Shown in pieces: positions 36,415-44,092 of a stretch of DNA of 64,000 nt. The stretch comes from Thiobius zoothamnicola. Its GTDB lineage: Bacteria > Pseudomonadota > Gammaproteobacteria > Chromatiales > Chromatiaceae. The stretch is taken from positions 1,178,001-1,242,000 of the forward strand of contig OY782758.1 in NCBI GenBank assembly GCA_963678215.1. The letters run 5' to 3'. Made by a program: the position numbers and the translations under genes. The first letter of the stretch is position 1; every line of letters starts with the position of its first letter. The notes beneath the pieces were generated by a model. It did no database searches. It saw nothing but the letters and a program-made list of their open reading frames with translations, and was not told the DNA's origin.

Positions 36415-36961
36415 TGGCGGATTCAAGTTGCCAGTGCAACCCGTAGGGCATCAGCAAAGACATCATAAGGCGTCCGACAGCCGAGGCATTTACGAGATCG
36501 CTGATTGATCTTCAATACCCCTTCATCCAACCGCTGATTCGACACTTTACTGAAATCGGTACCTTTCGGAAAGTACCGTCTGATCAGTCCGTTGATTTGC
36601 TCATTGGTACCGCGTTGCCAAGGGGAGTATGGGTCAGCAAAAAAGGTTTTCAAGCGGAGTATTTTGGCAATCTGCTGATGCTCTGCCACCTGAGGTGCAT
36701 ATCCATGAGGTTGGCGGTGACGCCTTATCTCTCGGCTAATCGTGGAGGCATGACGCTTGAGCAAGCGAGCGATTTGACTGAGGCTATGGCCTTGCGCGTG
36801 ACGTGTAGCGATAATTTCCCGCTCACATAGGCTAAGATGGCGGTAGGGCATGGGGGGGTTCCTGATAGTTGAGATTTAGACAACCTCAGTTTATCAGTCA
36901 GCTCTTCAATGTCCGCTTTCAACCACTAACCAATTTGTGCACTGGCAACTTGAATCCGCCA
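36415..36961 (-). mobile_element. Internally deleted IS30-family element (547 bp)
   Basis: Bounded by 24-bp perfect terminal inverted repeats: 36415-36438 (TGGCGGATTCAAG start) and 36938-36961. An ordinary IS30 is about 1.05 kb. The single gene inside lacks most of the catalytic domain. Because both ends are perfect, it could still be moved by a full-length transposase supplied in trans. Confidence 0.85.
36423..36851 (-). pseudogene. IS30 transposase with in-frame internal deletion
   Basis: 142 residues instead of about 320-340. The first about 62 residues are the IS30 N-terminus with helix-turn-helix (LSLCEREIIATRHAQGHSL, RHASTISREIRRH). These join directly to the C-terminal part (FFADPYSPWQRGTNEQINGLIRRYFPKGTDF onward, with the Glu of the DDE triad in the NEQ context). 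The two catalytic Asp residues are gone. It keeps an open frame across the junction. Confidence 0.85.
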
Positions 36962-37021
36962 GTTGCACACGGCGTGTTGGATGATGATTATTCAGGTAAA
37001 ACGCCTTATTTTTAGTTTAAT

Positions 37022-38233
37022 GAGACCTTTGCGCGATAGCTAAATGTTTTTCCTGCGTTGACCCTATGGTCAAAAAATCGTTTCACTCTGCCTTATCGTT
37101 CAAAAATCTGCGTCAACCCTCGCCAAAAACAAGCCATTTCGGCCATTTTTTGCTGTTTTCCCATCCATTAGGCACAATTTGCCTGCTGGATTGAACAACC
37201 GCGTTTTAAATTGTAGGCGATACCCATCAACATAACCCGGGTACGGTTACGTGCCAAGCCCAGGTAACGCGCTTTGCCCATACCATAATGTTGCTTTAAG
37301 ACACCAAACACCCGCTCCACCGTGCTACGCACACCCGCGTGCGTACGGTTAAATTCACGCTCGGCTTTTGTCAATGGCCGGTTCCGGTAAGCGCGCTTGA
37401 GGATGCGGTTCCCAACCCGCCGTTTTGCCAACCAAGTATCATGCCCTTCGCTGGCGTAGGCACTGTCGGCATAGACCGCTGACTCATCCCCGCCCAGTAA
37501 TTCCGTGAAGCATTGGCTGTCGTGGACATTGCCCGCCGTAAAACCCACGGCCTTGATAAACCCGTCCTCATCCACATTCCTATGCGCCTTGTAACCATAG
37601 GGGCTTTTGCGTTTGCCATCTGAACCGTTTTTGACATTCCAGGCAGCCTCTGAGTCCTGGGTGGGTTCGCCTTGCTTGTCCTTGTTCGGACGGCATTGCT
37701 TTGCCTCTATCACACTGGCATCCACAATACTGACCTCGCCATGTTTGATGTAAAGACCAAGCCCTGACAGCTGTTGGTTAACGGCCTCCAGCAACTTATC
37801 CAGCAAGCCTTTCTGCTCCAGCTTTTGGCGGAAGCGCCAGAAGGTACTGTGGTCTGGAACGGCTTCGGATAAATCCAGTTCGATAAAGCGGCGGAACAGC
37901 AAATCCCGCGCAAGCTGCTTCTCCAGGGCAGGATCGCTCAGCTCATACCCGCTTTGCAGTAATAAGGCTTTGAACATCATTAAAGGCGGCCAGGCTTTTT
38001 CGCCCCGGGCCTTGGCATGGATACCACCAAGCAGGGCTTCAATGGCTAACCCGTCAATCATCCCATTGAGGGAGTCAAGCTCTTGTAACGCTACATGTTC
38101 TACAATGGCAGCATCTGCCAAGCTTTTTTGTTTGAGGTTTTTCCAGGCCATCTGTTGCTATCTTTGAGACATTTCGGTATCTAGGATTATCCAGCTTTTT
38201 CTTTGATCTGGTAAGCTCTCGTGCAAAGGTCTC
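37022..38233 (-). mobile_element. IS5-family insertion sequence, copy 2 (inverted)
   Basis: 1212 bp with the same GAGACCTTTGC/GCAAAGGTCTC ends as copy 1, flanked by 5-bp TTAAT (37017-37021 and 38234-38238). Opposite orientation to copy 1, 15.7 kb away. Inserted between the IS30 derivative and the cassette run. Confidence 0.93.
37168..38151 (-). CDS. IS5-family transposase
   Basis: 327 residues, identical in protein sequence to the transposase at 20144-21127, with the same DDE residues (VDASV, ADSAY, VERVFG). Intact and probably functional. Confidence 0.96.
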   Translation of the reverse strand: MAWKNLKQKSLADAAIVEHVALQELDSLNGMIDGLAIEALLGGIHAKARGEKAWPPLMMFKALLLQSGYELSDPALEKQLARDLLFRRFIELDLSEAVPDHSTFWRFRQKLEQKGLLDKLLEAVNQQLSGLGLYIKHGEVSIVDASVIEAKQCRPNKDKQGEPTQDSEAAWNVKNGSDGKRKSPYGYKAHRNVDEDGFIKAVGFTAGNVHDSQCFTELLGGDESAVYADSAYASEGHDTWLAKRRVGNRILKRAYRNRPLTKAEREFNRTHAGVRSTVERVFGVLKQHYGMGKARYLGLARNRTRVMLMGIAYNLKRGCSIQQANCA

Positions 38234-38303
38234 TTAATATGCGAGTATCAAGGCAAATTGCCTGATAATAAATAGTTATGTGCTATAGGATTCGGAGTGA
38301 AGA

Positions 38304-39041
38304 ATGATTCCTGAGTATGGAAGTAAGAAATTTCAATGCCCACACTGCGAAACGGTTGCTACCCAGGAGTGGTTTACTGCCAACAACGCAAGTTCAACGA
38401 CCACCAACATAATTAACCATTTTTATTTGAATTACAGAGCAAATATTGATGGTTATTCACAAAAGATAATAAGTAGGTTTCTACAAGAAATAAAAAATCC
38501 GTTTAGCAGCCGTTTTTATAAATTCGTTCCTAATAGTTTCGCGGTGGCGACATGTTCCTCATGTGAGGAATCTACACTTTGGGTAAATAGAGAAATTGTT
38601 TTCCCCAAAAAAACCACGCTGCCGCCACCGAATGCTGACTTAAGAGAAGATATAAAATCTCTTTACCTTGAGGCCTCCTCAATTCTTGTCGACTCGCCGA
38701 AAGGTTCAACGGCTTTATTGAGACTGGCACTCCAAAAATTGCTAGAGCAAGTTGGTAAAAGTGGCAAGAATATCAACGGAGATATCAAAGAATTGGTTTC
38801 AGACGGTCTCAGTCCTAAAATTCAACAAGCTTTAGATCTACTTAGAGTTGTAGGAAACAATGCTGTCCATCCTGGTCAGATAGACTTAGACGATAATGCT
38901 GATGTTGCACAAAAATTGTTTGGAATTTTAAACTTTATTGCTGAAGAGTTATTAACAAAGCCAAAAGAGTTTGAGCAGCTATATGCTGATTTAATCCCGA
39001 CTGAAACGCAAGAGCACATTAAGCAGCGAGATGGCACATAA
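38304..39041 (+). CDS. DUF4145 domain protein (cassette-encoded)
   Basis: 245 residues. The N-terminus has a zinc-ribbon-like CPHC (about 13-16) and CSSC (about 84-87). The C-terminal half is the DUF4145 domain: LYLEASSILVDSPKGSTALLRLALQKLLE, then IKELVSDGLSPKIQQALDLLRVVGNNAVHPG. DUF4145 proteins are frequent in phage-defence contexts and mobile DNA, but function is not established. Ribosome site GGAG before the ATG. The stop codon lies inside the attC-like site that follows, as is usual for cassettes. AT-rich compared with the core genes. Confidence 0.85.
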   Translation: MIPEYGSKKFQCPHCETVATQEWFTANNASSTTTNIINHFYLNYRANIDGYSQKIISRFLQEIKNPFSSRFYKFVPNSFAVATCSSCEESTLWVNREIVFPKKTTLPPPNADLREDIKSLYLEASSILVDSPKGSTALLRLALQKLLEQVGKSGKNINGDIKELVSDGLSPKIQQALDLLRVVGNNAVHPGQIDLDDNADVAQKLFGILNFIAEELLTKPKEFEQLYADLIPTETQEHIKQRDGT

Positions 39042-39095
39042 CAAGTCAATTAACTACGCACGCTCCGCGTGCCGGTTATTGAGGCGTTATATGCC
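39033..39095 (+). repeat. attC-like recombination site 1
   Basis: 63-bp imperfect palindrome. Outer arms GGCA..ATAAC and GTTAT..TGCC; next ATAAC-AAG-TCAAT pairs with ATTGA-GGC-GTTAT apart from three central bases; then TAAC/GTTA; the tip is GCACGC-TCC-GCGTGC. The outer core GCGTTAT and unpaired central bases are the hallmarks of an attC site. Confidence 0.8.
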
Positions 39096-39404
39096 TGTAA
39101 TGAGTAAGTCGAGCGCCGTAATGATTTCTGGCCTGAAAGAAGATATATCAGCAACTTCTTTTCTAAGAAATGATTTCGGTACCGTCGTTATTTGATGTGC
39201 TAAGAGAATAAGTTCTTTATCTTCTATCATAATTATGGGGCATAGTTTCTTGGCATCCCTATATTTAACTGAGGCTGGTATAGAAAAAGGCATTACTACT
39301 CGTGAATTGAGTTCATCAAGTAAGTCATTCTGGATATTTAAGAAATATGGGTAAGTTTTCTTGGTGGCTCTATCCTCATTTTTATAAACGGTAAATTGGC
39401 TCAT
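39087..39404 (-). CDS. ccdB: CcdB-family toxin
   Basis: 105-residue homologue of CcdB, a gyrase poison. The pattern QFTVYKNED, YPYFLNIQNDLLDELNSRVVMP, CPIIMIEDKELILLAHQITTVP and EVADISSFRPEI follows CcdB throughout. The C-terminus reads ITGI where classical CcdB has a Trp-Gly-Ile needed for gyrase binding, so target or activity may differ. It overlaps ccdA by 4 bp. The pair is reversed relative to the cassette direction; the stop codon lies in the right end of attC-like site 1. Confidence 0.88.
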   Translation of the reverse strand: MSQFTVYKNEDRATKKTYPYFLNIQNDLLDELNSRVVMPFSIPASVKYRDAKKLCPIIMIEDKELILLAHQITTVPKSFLRKEVADISSFRPEIITALDLLITGI

Positions 39405-39649
39405 TTGAAATCTCTAAATGAATCTGAAAATAACCCATGCTTTTCAGCAAGGTCATTTAAAGCCTCAATGGCTTCTTGATTTTCCTTTTTCCATTGCTCT
39501 TGTTCACTTTGCCGTAGCTGTATAATAAGTGCATGCTCAAGTGTGGCAGAAAGGTTTATCTTTCTTTTTCGTGCTTTTGCCAATAAGTCACTGTTTATAC
39601 TGAGGTTAGTAGGCCTTTTTGGGGTTTGTTGGTCATATAAGTGTGCCAT
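39401..39649 (-). CDS. ccdA: CcdA-family antitoxin
   Basis: 82 residues from the ATG at 39647-39649; the longer in-frame reading upstream has no CcdA character. N-terminal ribbon-helix-helix region (PKRPTNLSINSDLLAKARKRKINLSATLEHAL) for DNA binding and autoregulation, and an acidic, disordered-type C-terminus (ENQEAIEALNDLAEKHGLFSDSFRDF) that neutralises CcdB. Antitoxin first, toxin second with 4-bp overlap, as expected. Confidence 0.9.
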   Translation of the reverse strand: MAHLYDQQTPKRPTNLSINSDLLAKARKRKINLSATLEHALIIQLRQSEQEQWKKENQEAIEALNDLAEKHGLFSDSFRDFK

Positions 39650-39715
39650 AGGGAACTTGCTCCAAACAAATAATGCGTATAGTCTATGCGCATACTGAGC
39701 ATACATTATGAATCG

Positions 39716-39813
39716 GCATATAACAACGCCATAAACACGGATCGCAAAAAGCATAGCTCCTCGTACCTCGTCGCCCTGCTTTTTGCGTCCGGTTATGGCG
39801 GTCGTTATGTTGC
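39716..39813 (+). repeat. attC-like recombination site 2
   Basis: About 98-bp imperfect palindrome. The left arm ATAACAACGCCATAA pairs with TTATGGCGGTCGTTAT with one extra base. An inner stem GG-TCGCAAAAAGCA pairs with TGCTTTTTGCG-TCC. The loop is about 25 bp. Core GTCGTTATGT at the right end. Longer than site 1, as is normal between cassettes. Confidence 0.8.
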
Positions 39814-39828
39814 GCGAGAGAAATTCGC

Positions 39829-39909
39829 ATGAAATTGGAATTTTATGAAATTCTCAGTAAGGACGATGCTTTCTGCAAAGCACTTGGGCGGGTGATGCTC
39901 GCGGCTTAA
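39829..39909 (+). pseudogene. Truncated cassette-type ORF
   Basis: Starts 24 bp after the cassette core at 39804, as a third cassette gene would: MKLEFYEILSKDDAFC then KALGRVMLAA and a stop, 26 residues. No attC follows, so the third cassette is probably cut off. Could also be chance. Confidence 0.35.
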
Positions 39910-39963
39910 GGATTCAGGCCTTAATCCACATTTAAGATTAAATGGCGACTTCAGGATTGAAAC

Positions 39964-40548
39964 ATGACGATACGGAATTTACTGATATCCATAGCCCTGC
40001 TGGCTGGATTGGCGGCTTGCTCCAGTCATCCCGTGCAAGAAATCGCGGGATTCGCCACCACGCAATTTTGCGTGGGCGACACGGCGTTACCAGCAGATTT
40101 GACAGATCAATTCGCGCAAGCCGAAGATGCGGCGCTTCTACAAAATGCATTAGGCAATGAAAATGAAGGCAAATTATGTCAGGGGCAGGTTTATGAAACT
40201 CAGCCGGACTCTCAGGTTGTGATCTTTCGCGCTTGGAACAGCACCAACCCATACAGCAAACTGGGCAATTGGTGGGCCTTTTATGAGCCTGCGGGTAAAA
40301 TAGCCGATTATCGTGCCGACTATGAGATTTGTTACCAATGGTCGCCGTTGGACAAGCTGCTCAAGTGCACCTTGAAACCAGAGATTAAAGTGGTGGTCGG
40401 TACCGGGCAGAGCGCCGAATGTTCAGAATATCTGACCTATCCCGTATCCGATAAACAACAAGTTTATCTGGATGATGCATCCGTTTCCGTGATTGAATGC
40501 GCTGAATTTGATGGCGAATTTCAGTGGCGAGCCGCTAATCCGCTATGA
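39964..40548 (+). CDS. Putative lipoprotein of unknown function
   Basis: 194 residues with a lipoprotein signal: MTIRNLLISIALLAGLAAC, lipobox LAAC with the acylated Cys at about 19. The mature part has five more Cys. Charged, no membrane spans, probably periplasmic. I do not recognise the family. Its stop overlaps the exbD start (ATGA), so it is translationally coupled to exbD and belongs to the exbD-lpxK-Trm112-kdsB operon. It occupies the place where exbB is usually found. Confidence 0.75.
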   Translation: MTIRNLLISIALLAGLAACSSHPVQEIAGFATTQFCVGDTALPADLTDQFAQAEDAALLQNALGNENEGKLCQGQVYETQPDSQVVIFRAWNSTNPYSKLGNWWAFYEPAGKIADYRADYEICYQWSPLDKLLKCTLKPEIKVVVGTGQSAECSEYLTYPVSDKQQVYLDDASVSVIECAEFDGEFQWRAANPL

Positions 40549-40967
40549 ATCTACGTCCGCACCGAACCGAACCACCGCGTGTGGATATCACGCCACTCAT
40601 TGACGTGGTTTTCCTGATGCTGATCTTTTTCATGGTATCAACCACCTTTGATCAACAGACTCAACTCAAAGTCAATTTGCCATCGGCGCAAACCCTTGAG
40701 CAGGAGCGCAAGAACCCGGAAAAGATTGCAATCACTATTGATCAGCAAGGCAAGTTTTACGTCAATGACCAGGAACTTGTTCAGCATGATGCACAAACCC
40801 TGCGTCGCAGCCTGCTGAAAATCACAGAGGGACGCACCGAATCGCCTGTGATCGTCTCGGGTGATCGACATGCGCCCTTACAATCCATGATGACAGTCAT
40901 GGATGTGGCTGCGCAATTGGGTCTGTCGCAACTCAGTTTCATGGCACGGCGACAAAGCGATCATTGA
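40545..40967 (+). CDS. exbD: Biopolymer transport protein ExbD
   Basis: 140-residue inner-membrane protein of the TonB/Tol energising machinery. The single span carries the proton-relay Asp (DITPLIDVVFLMLIFFMVS). The periplasmic domain is normal (VIVSGDRHAPLQSMMTVMDVA). In many gammaproteobacteria the order is exbB-exbD-lpxK-kdsB; here exbB is missing and the upstream gene is a lipoprotein. It needs an ExbB/TolQ partner from elsewhere. Confidence 0.93.
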   Translation: MNLRPHRTEPPRVDITPLIDVVFLMLIFFMVSTTFDQQTQLKVNLPSAQTLEQERKNPEKIAITIDQQGKFYVNDQELVQHDAQTLRRSLLKITEGRTESPVIVSGDRHAPLQSMMTVMDVAAQLGLSQLSFMARRQSDH

Positions 40968-41986
40968 ACCATTCCACCCTCCATCTCCAACAAATCTGGC
41001 GGCGTACGGGCTGGCTGAATATCCTGCTTTTGCCTTTGGCGGCTTTGTTCACCGTCATCGTTAATATACGTCGCTGGCTATACCAAAAAGCCTGGTTAAG
41101 GGCATATATCAGCCCGGTGCCTGTGATTGTGATAGGTAATATCACGGTGGGAGGCAGCGGCAAAACGCCTTTGGTGATCTGGCTGGCCCAACACCTACGC
41201 AATTTAGGCTATATGCCTGGCATCGTCAGCCGGGGTTACCGAGGGCAAAATCGCCACTGGCCATTGCGGGTAACCGCTGAAACGGATCCGCAACTGGCAG
41301 GGGATGAACCGGTTTTATTGGCTAAGCACACAGGTTGTCCGATCTATGCTGGGCCGGATCGCCCGGCGGCCATTGCCGCATTGCTGAAAAATACGTCTTG
41401 CGCAGTGATCATCTCAGATGATGGCATGCAGCACTACGCCATGGCGCGAGATATTGAAATCGCGGTGCTGGATGCTGACTATGGTTTGGGCAACGGCTGG
41501 ATGTTGCCAGCCGGGCCGCTGCGTGAGAGTCCGACGCGATTACGCACCGTGGACTTGCAGATTGTCAATGGCGATGCCGCTGACGGCTATGCCATGCGGT
41601 TGACACAACCGCAGATAGCGCCCTTATACGATAATGAGCCGTCGGCTGGCTTGCAGACATGGCGCGGACAAGCAGTCCAGGCGATCGCTGGTATTGGTCA
41701 TCCAAGCCGTTTTTTTAACCTGTTAACCCGTCATCACATTAAAGTTGAGGCATACCCGATGCCGGATCATCACGCCTATCAAATAACGGATTTCACGTTT
41801 CGGGATAATCGTCCACTCTTGATGACGGAAAAAGACGCTGTTAAATGCCGTCAATTGAATCTGACGAATGCCTGGGTGGTCAGCGTGCAGGCTGAACCCG
41901 ATAAAGGCTTCATTCAGGATTTCGACCGACGGTTAAAGAATATTCTCAACCAAGAGCATGTGCACCATGGACAAAAAATTACTTGA
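40964..41986 (+). CDS. lpxK: Tetraacyldisaccharide 4'-kinase
   Basis: Phosphorylates the lipid A precursor at the 4' position on the inner membrane. N-terminal membrane anchor (about 17-35), Walker A VGGSGKTPLVIWL, then GIVSRGYRG, GDEPVLLA, IISDDGMQHYAM and MTEKDAVKC. 340 residues. The start codon is TTG at 40964, overlapping the exbD stop by 4 bp; no ATG lies nearby in frame. Confidence 0.95.
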   Translation: MNHSTLHLQQIWRRTGWLNILLLPLAALFTVIVNIRRWLYQKAWLRAYISPVPVIVIGNITVGGSGKTPLVIWLAQHLRNLGYMPGIVSRGYRGQNRHWPLRVTAETDPQLAGDEPVLLAKHTGCPIYAGPDRPAAIAALLKNTSCAVIISDDGMQHYAMARDIEIAVLDADYGLGNGWMLPAGPLRESPTRLRTVDLQIVNGDAADGYAMRLTQPQIAPLYDNEPSAGLQTWRGQAVQAIAGIGHPSRFFNLLTRHHIKVEAYPMPDHHAYQITDFTFRDNRPLLMTEKDAVKCRQLNLTNAWVVSVQAEPDKGFIQDFDRRLKNILNQEHVHHGQKIT

Positions 41987-42152
41987 TATTCTGGTCTGCC
42001 CCCTCTGTAAAGGCCCGTTGGCCTATGACAAAAGCGCCGCAGAGTTGATCTGCAAGGCTGATCGCCTGGCTTTCCCCATCCGGGATCAAATCCCGGTCAT
42101 GCTGATCGACGAGGCACGTGAATTGTCAGCTGATGAAGAGGTTGTTGCCTGA
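41967..42152 (+). CDS. Trm112 family protein (YcaR type)
   Basis: 61 residues from ATG 41967 (MDKKLLDILVCPLCKGPL). Zinc-finger-like CPLC and a later Cys in LICKADRLAFPIRDQIPVML identify the family. Found between lpxK and kdsB in most gammaproteobacteria. Role uncertain. Its start overlaps the end of lpxK by 20 bp. Confidence 0.93.
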   Translation: MDKKLLDILVCPLCKGPLAYDKSAAELICKADRLAFPIRDQIPVMLIDEARELSADEEVVA

Positions 42153-42923
42153 ATGGGCTTTCGTGTCGTGATACCGGCGCGCTATGCCTCGCAGCGCCTG
42201 CCGGGTAAGTTGTTACTGCCCGTCGCAGGGGAACCACTGCTTCAACACACCTGCCGCCGCGCCCTGCTCAGCCGGGCTGAACAAGTGGTGATTGCGACGG
42301 ACGATCAACGCATTGCCAAAGCCCTCAAGCACACTGGGGCAGATATCTGCATGACTCATACCGACCATCAAAGCGGCACAGATCGTATTGCGCAAACGGC
42401 GGAAATATACGCTTGGTCTGAATCCGATATTATCGTCAACCTGCAAGGTGACGAACCTGAAATGCCGGTCGCTTTGATCAACCAGGTGGCCGATTGCTTG
42501 ATGCAAACGCCCACCGCATCCATGGCGACCCTGGCAGTCAGAATAACGGAATCTGATGAAATCTGGGATCCCAACGCAGTAAAAGTGGTGACGGACCGGT
42601 ATGGCATGGCACTGTACTTCAGCCGCGCGAGCATTCCATGGAAACGGCGCGAATTCGCTGCGCCCGACCAAGCTGAACCGGATGGCATGCTACGGCACTT
42701 AGGCATCTATGCGTACCGCGTCGATTTTCTACGCCGTTTCGTCACCTGGCCGCCAGCGCCGATTGAACAATATGAAGCGTTAGAACAACTGCGCGTTTTG
42801 TGGCAAGGAGAACGGATTGCGGTGGATATCGCGGACACCGCTCCGCCACCAGGCATTGATACGGAAAAGGATTACCAACACTTATTGCACCGTTTTGCAC
42901 CGAAAGCATTCGGCACAAATTAA
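42153..42923 (+). CDS. kdsB: 3-deoxy-manno-octulosonate cytidylyltransferase
   Basis: Activates Kdo as CMP-Kdo for lipopolysaccharide core synthesis. 256 residues with the nucleotidyltransferase signature VVIPARYASQRLPGKLLLPVAG, SGTDRIAQTA, NLQGDEPEMP and GIYAYRVDFLRRF. The ATG follows directly after the stop of the Trm112 gene. Last gene of the operon; its stop overlaps that of the convergent cytochrome gene. Confidence 0.96.
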   Translation: MGFRVVIPARYASQRLPGKLLLPVAGEPLLQHTCRRALLSRAEQVVIATDDQRIAKALKHTGADICMTHTDHQSGTDRIAQTAEIYAWSESDIIVNLQGDEPEMPVALINQVADCLMQTPTASMATLAVRITESDEIWDPNAVKVVTDRYGMALYFSRASIPWKRREFAAPDQAEPDGMLRHLGIYAYRVDFLRRFVTWPPAPIEQYEALEQLRVLWQGERIAVDIADTAPPPGIDTEKDYQHLLHRFAPKAFGTN

Positions 42924-43333
42924 TGTTTCGGCTTATGGCCGTGCTCCGCCTCATAATGTTCAATATACCAAGCAGGCCGTGCTGTTTCTCCATCATACAG
43001 ATATTCAGCGATCAACCTGACCTGAGCCGCGTCATAAGGCAGTTTTGGCATGACGCCAAATTTCCTTACGGCACCAGGCATTAAAGCGTTCTCAACTTGC
43101 GGATTAGCCACCCACTGAACAATATAATTGACAAAATCAGGTCTGGCTGGATGCGCTGATTTAACATGATTAACCACCGCGAATACCGGAGGGGCGATCA
43201 TGGGCTTGCCGGAAATCACGTGACAGCTTAAACACAACTTGTCAAATAAGGCTTTACCGTCATTTCCGGCGAAAGCGACATTGGCGCTTATCATCATGAT
43301 TAGTGTTATTGCAAAGCGTTGATAAGTTTTCAT
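42920..43333 (-). CDS. Periplasmic monoheme cytochrome c
   Basis: 137 residues. Signal peptide of about 22 residues (MKTYQRFAITLIMMISANVAFA). Heme site CLSCH at residues 34-38; the Met in FGVMPKLPYDAAQVRLIAEYLY is the likely axial ligand, a class I cytochrome c pattern. His-rich C-terminal tail. Could shuttle electrons for sulfide oxidation or a terminal oxidase; no partner is adjacent. Convergent with kdsB. Confidence 0.85.
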   Translation of the reverse strand: MKTYQRFAITLIMMISANVAFAGNDGKALFDKLCLSCHVISGKPMIAPPVFAVVNHVKSAHPARPDFVNYIVQWVANPQVENALMPGAVRKFGVMPKLPYDAAQVRLIAEYLYDGETARPAWYIEHYEAEHGHKPKH

Positions 43334-43855
43334 CTACGGCCTTTGATTGTTAATTGGAAATATGAATTTAATAACAGCGTTTTGCGTTGATGACTTAACA
43401 AACACCCGCCAAAACGGGTTTATCCTTCAGCCTCAAAGTTCGCATTCGCCATCTCCTCAAGATGACGGGCCAAATATTCCTCTATCGTCTGTGATAACAC
43501 TTTTTTACCTCAGGAAATGCTCCAAACAACTTGGCTGATGTCCTCTCTTTGATCCGTCTCATGATCTCTGCTGGACTCAGCATCGACGGAACCGACATCA
43601 ATACATGCAAGGGAATTAAATCTTTAAAACAGACGAATTAATCGCGTTAGGCTCACACGAAAACTTTTACTGCGATGCAAAAAAGATATTCTGACTTTTT
43701 CACATATCACATCGTACTGAGCGATGTGCGGCTGTTCAACCTGAATGCTTTGATAAGCGAAACTGAAGTTGCCAAACAATGTACAGCAGATTGAGAAATA
43801 AATGTTCCAGGATCCGGGTTAAGCAAATACCATGATGCTTTATTATTATATACCT
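43334..43855. other. Accessory gap with IS200/IS605 debris
   Basis: About 520 bp without an intact gene. It contains the IS200-type tnpA remnant at 43391-43616. The part from about 43620 to 43855 is AT-rich with no recognisable content. Confidence 0.5.
43391..43616 (-). pseudogene. IS200/IS605-family TnpA remnant
   Basis: On the minus strand one frame reads HVLMSVPSMLSPAEIMRRIK, then TSAKLFGAFPEVKK (about 43605-43520), which matches the middle of IS200/IS605 TnpA. After a break it continues in another frame as TIEEYLARHLEEMANANFEAEG and a stop at 43420, matching the TnpA tail. The RYWGRHFW-type segment between them, with the catalytic Tyr region, is deleted. A hairpin just beyond the stop (ACCCG/CGGGT, about 43404-43419) may be the old element end. 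Confidence 0.6.
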
Positions 43856-44092
43856 TTACTCGACAATCTCGTACTTTATGATTTCACTGATAGGCAATAA
43901 GGTTCCATCTTTCTCCCATTCCTCAATGTACTTTATTGCCAACTTATTGAGCGTTAGCTCATAACGATAATTAATTTCTTCGTAATCATCTTTATCAACT
44001 GTCTCAGACTGGGAGAGAAACTCGTTATGCTCAATAGCCCTCTCAAGAGCCTGTAAGCAGATAATAAGACTTCCATTATCTATGGTTTGCAT
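43856..44092 (-). CDS. Tsi2-like immunity/antitoxin protein
   Basis: 78 residues from the ATG at 44090-44092 (MQTIDNGSLIICLQALERAI), with an AGAGGCGG ribosome site. Acidic and all-helical, with pattern SLIICLQALERAIEHNEFL, then NYRYELTLNKLAIKYIEEWE and TLLPISEII. Size, helix layout and position resemble Tsi2, the small dimeric immunity protein of Tse2 in Pseudomonas aeruginosa. Its start overlaps the toxin's end by 17 bp. The match is my reading of pattern; sequence identity is low. Confidence 0.65.
   Translation of the reverse strand: MQTIDNGSLIICLQALERAIEHNEFLSQSETVDKDDYEEINYRYELTLNKLAIKYIEEWEKDGTLLPISEIIKYEIVE

Larger units (their letters stand above)
38275..39804 (+). mobile_element. Integron gene-cassette run without integrase (CALIN-like)
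   Basis: Two cassettes in series, delimited by GTT core sites. Cassette 1 (38276-39086) carries a DUF4145 gene and ends in an attC-like palindrome. Cassette 2 (39087-39804) carries a reversed ccdAB-type pair and ends in a second, longer attC-like palindrome. The boundary sequences are alike: GTTATGTG at 38275, GTTATATG at 39086, GTTATGTT at 39804. No intI gene is in the window; an IS5 copy sits on the side where attI/intI would be expected. Confidence 0.75.

Noticed and set aside
36239..36466. 75-codon minus-strand ORF at the left edge of the IS30 derivative
   Set aside because: It straddles the IS end and has no recognisable family; treated as decayed sequence.
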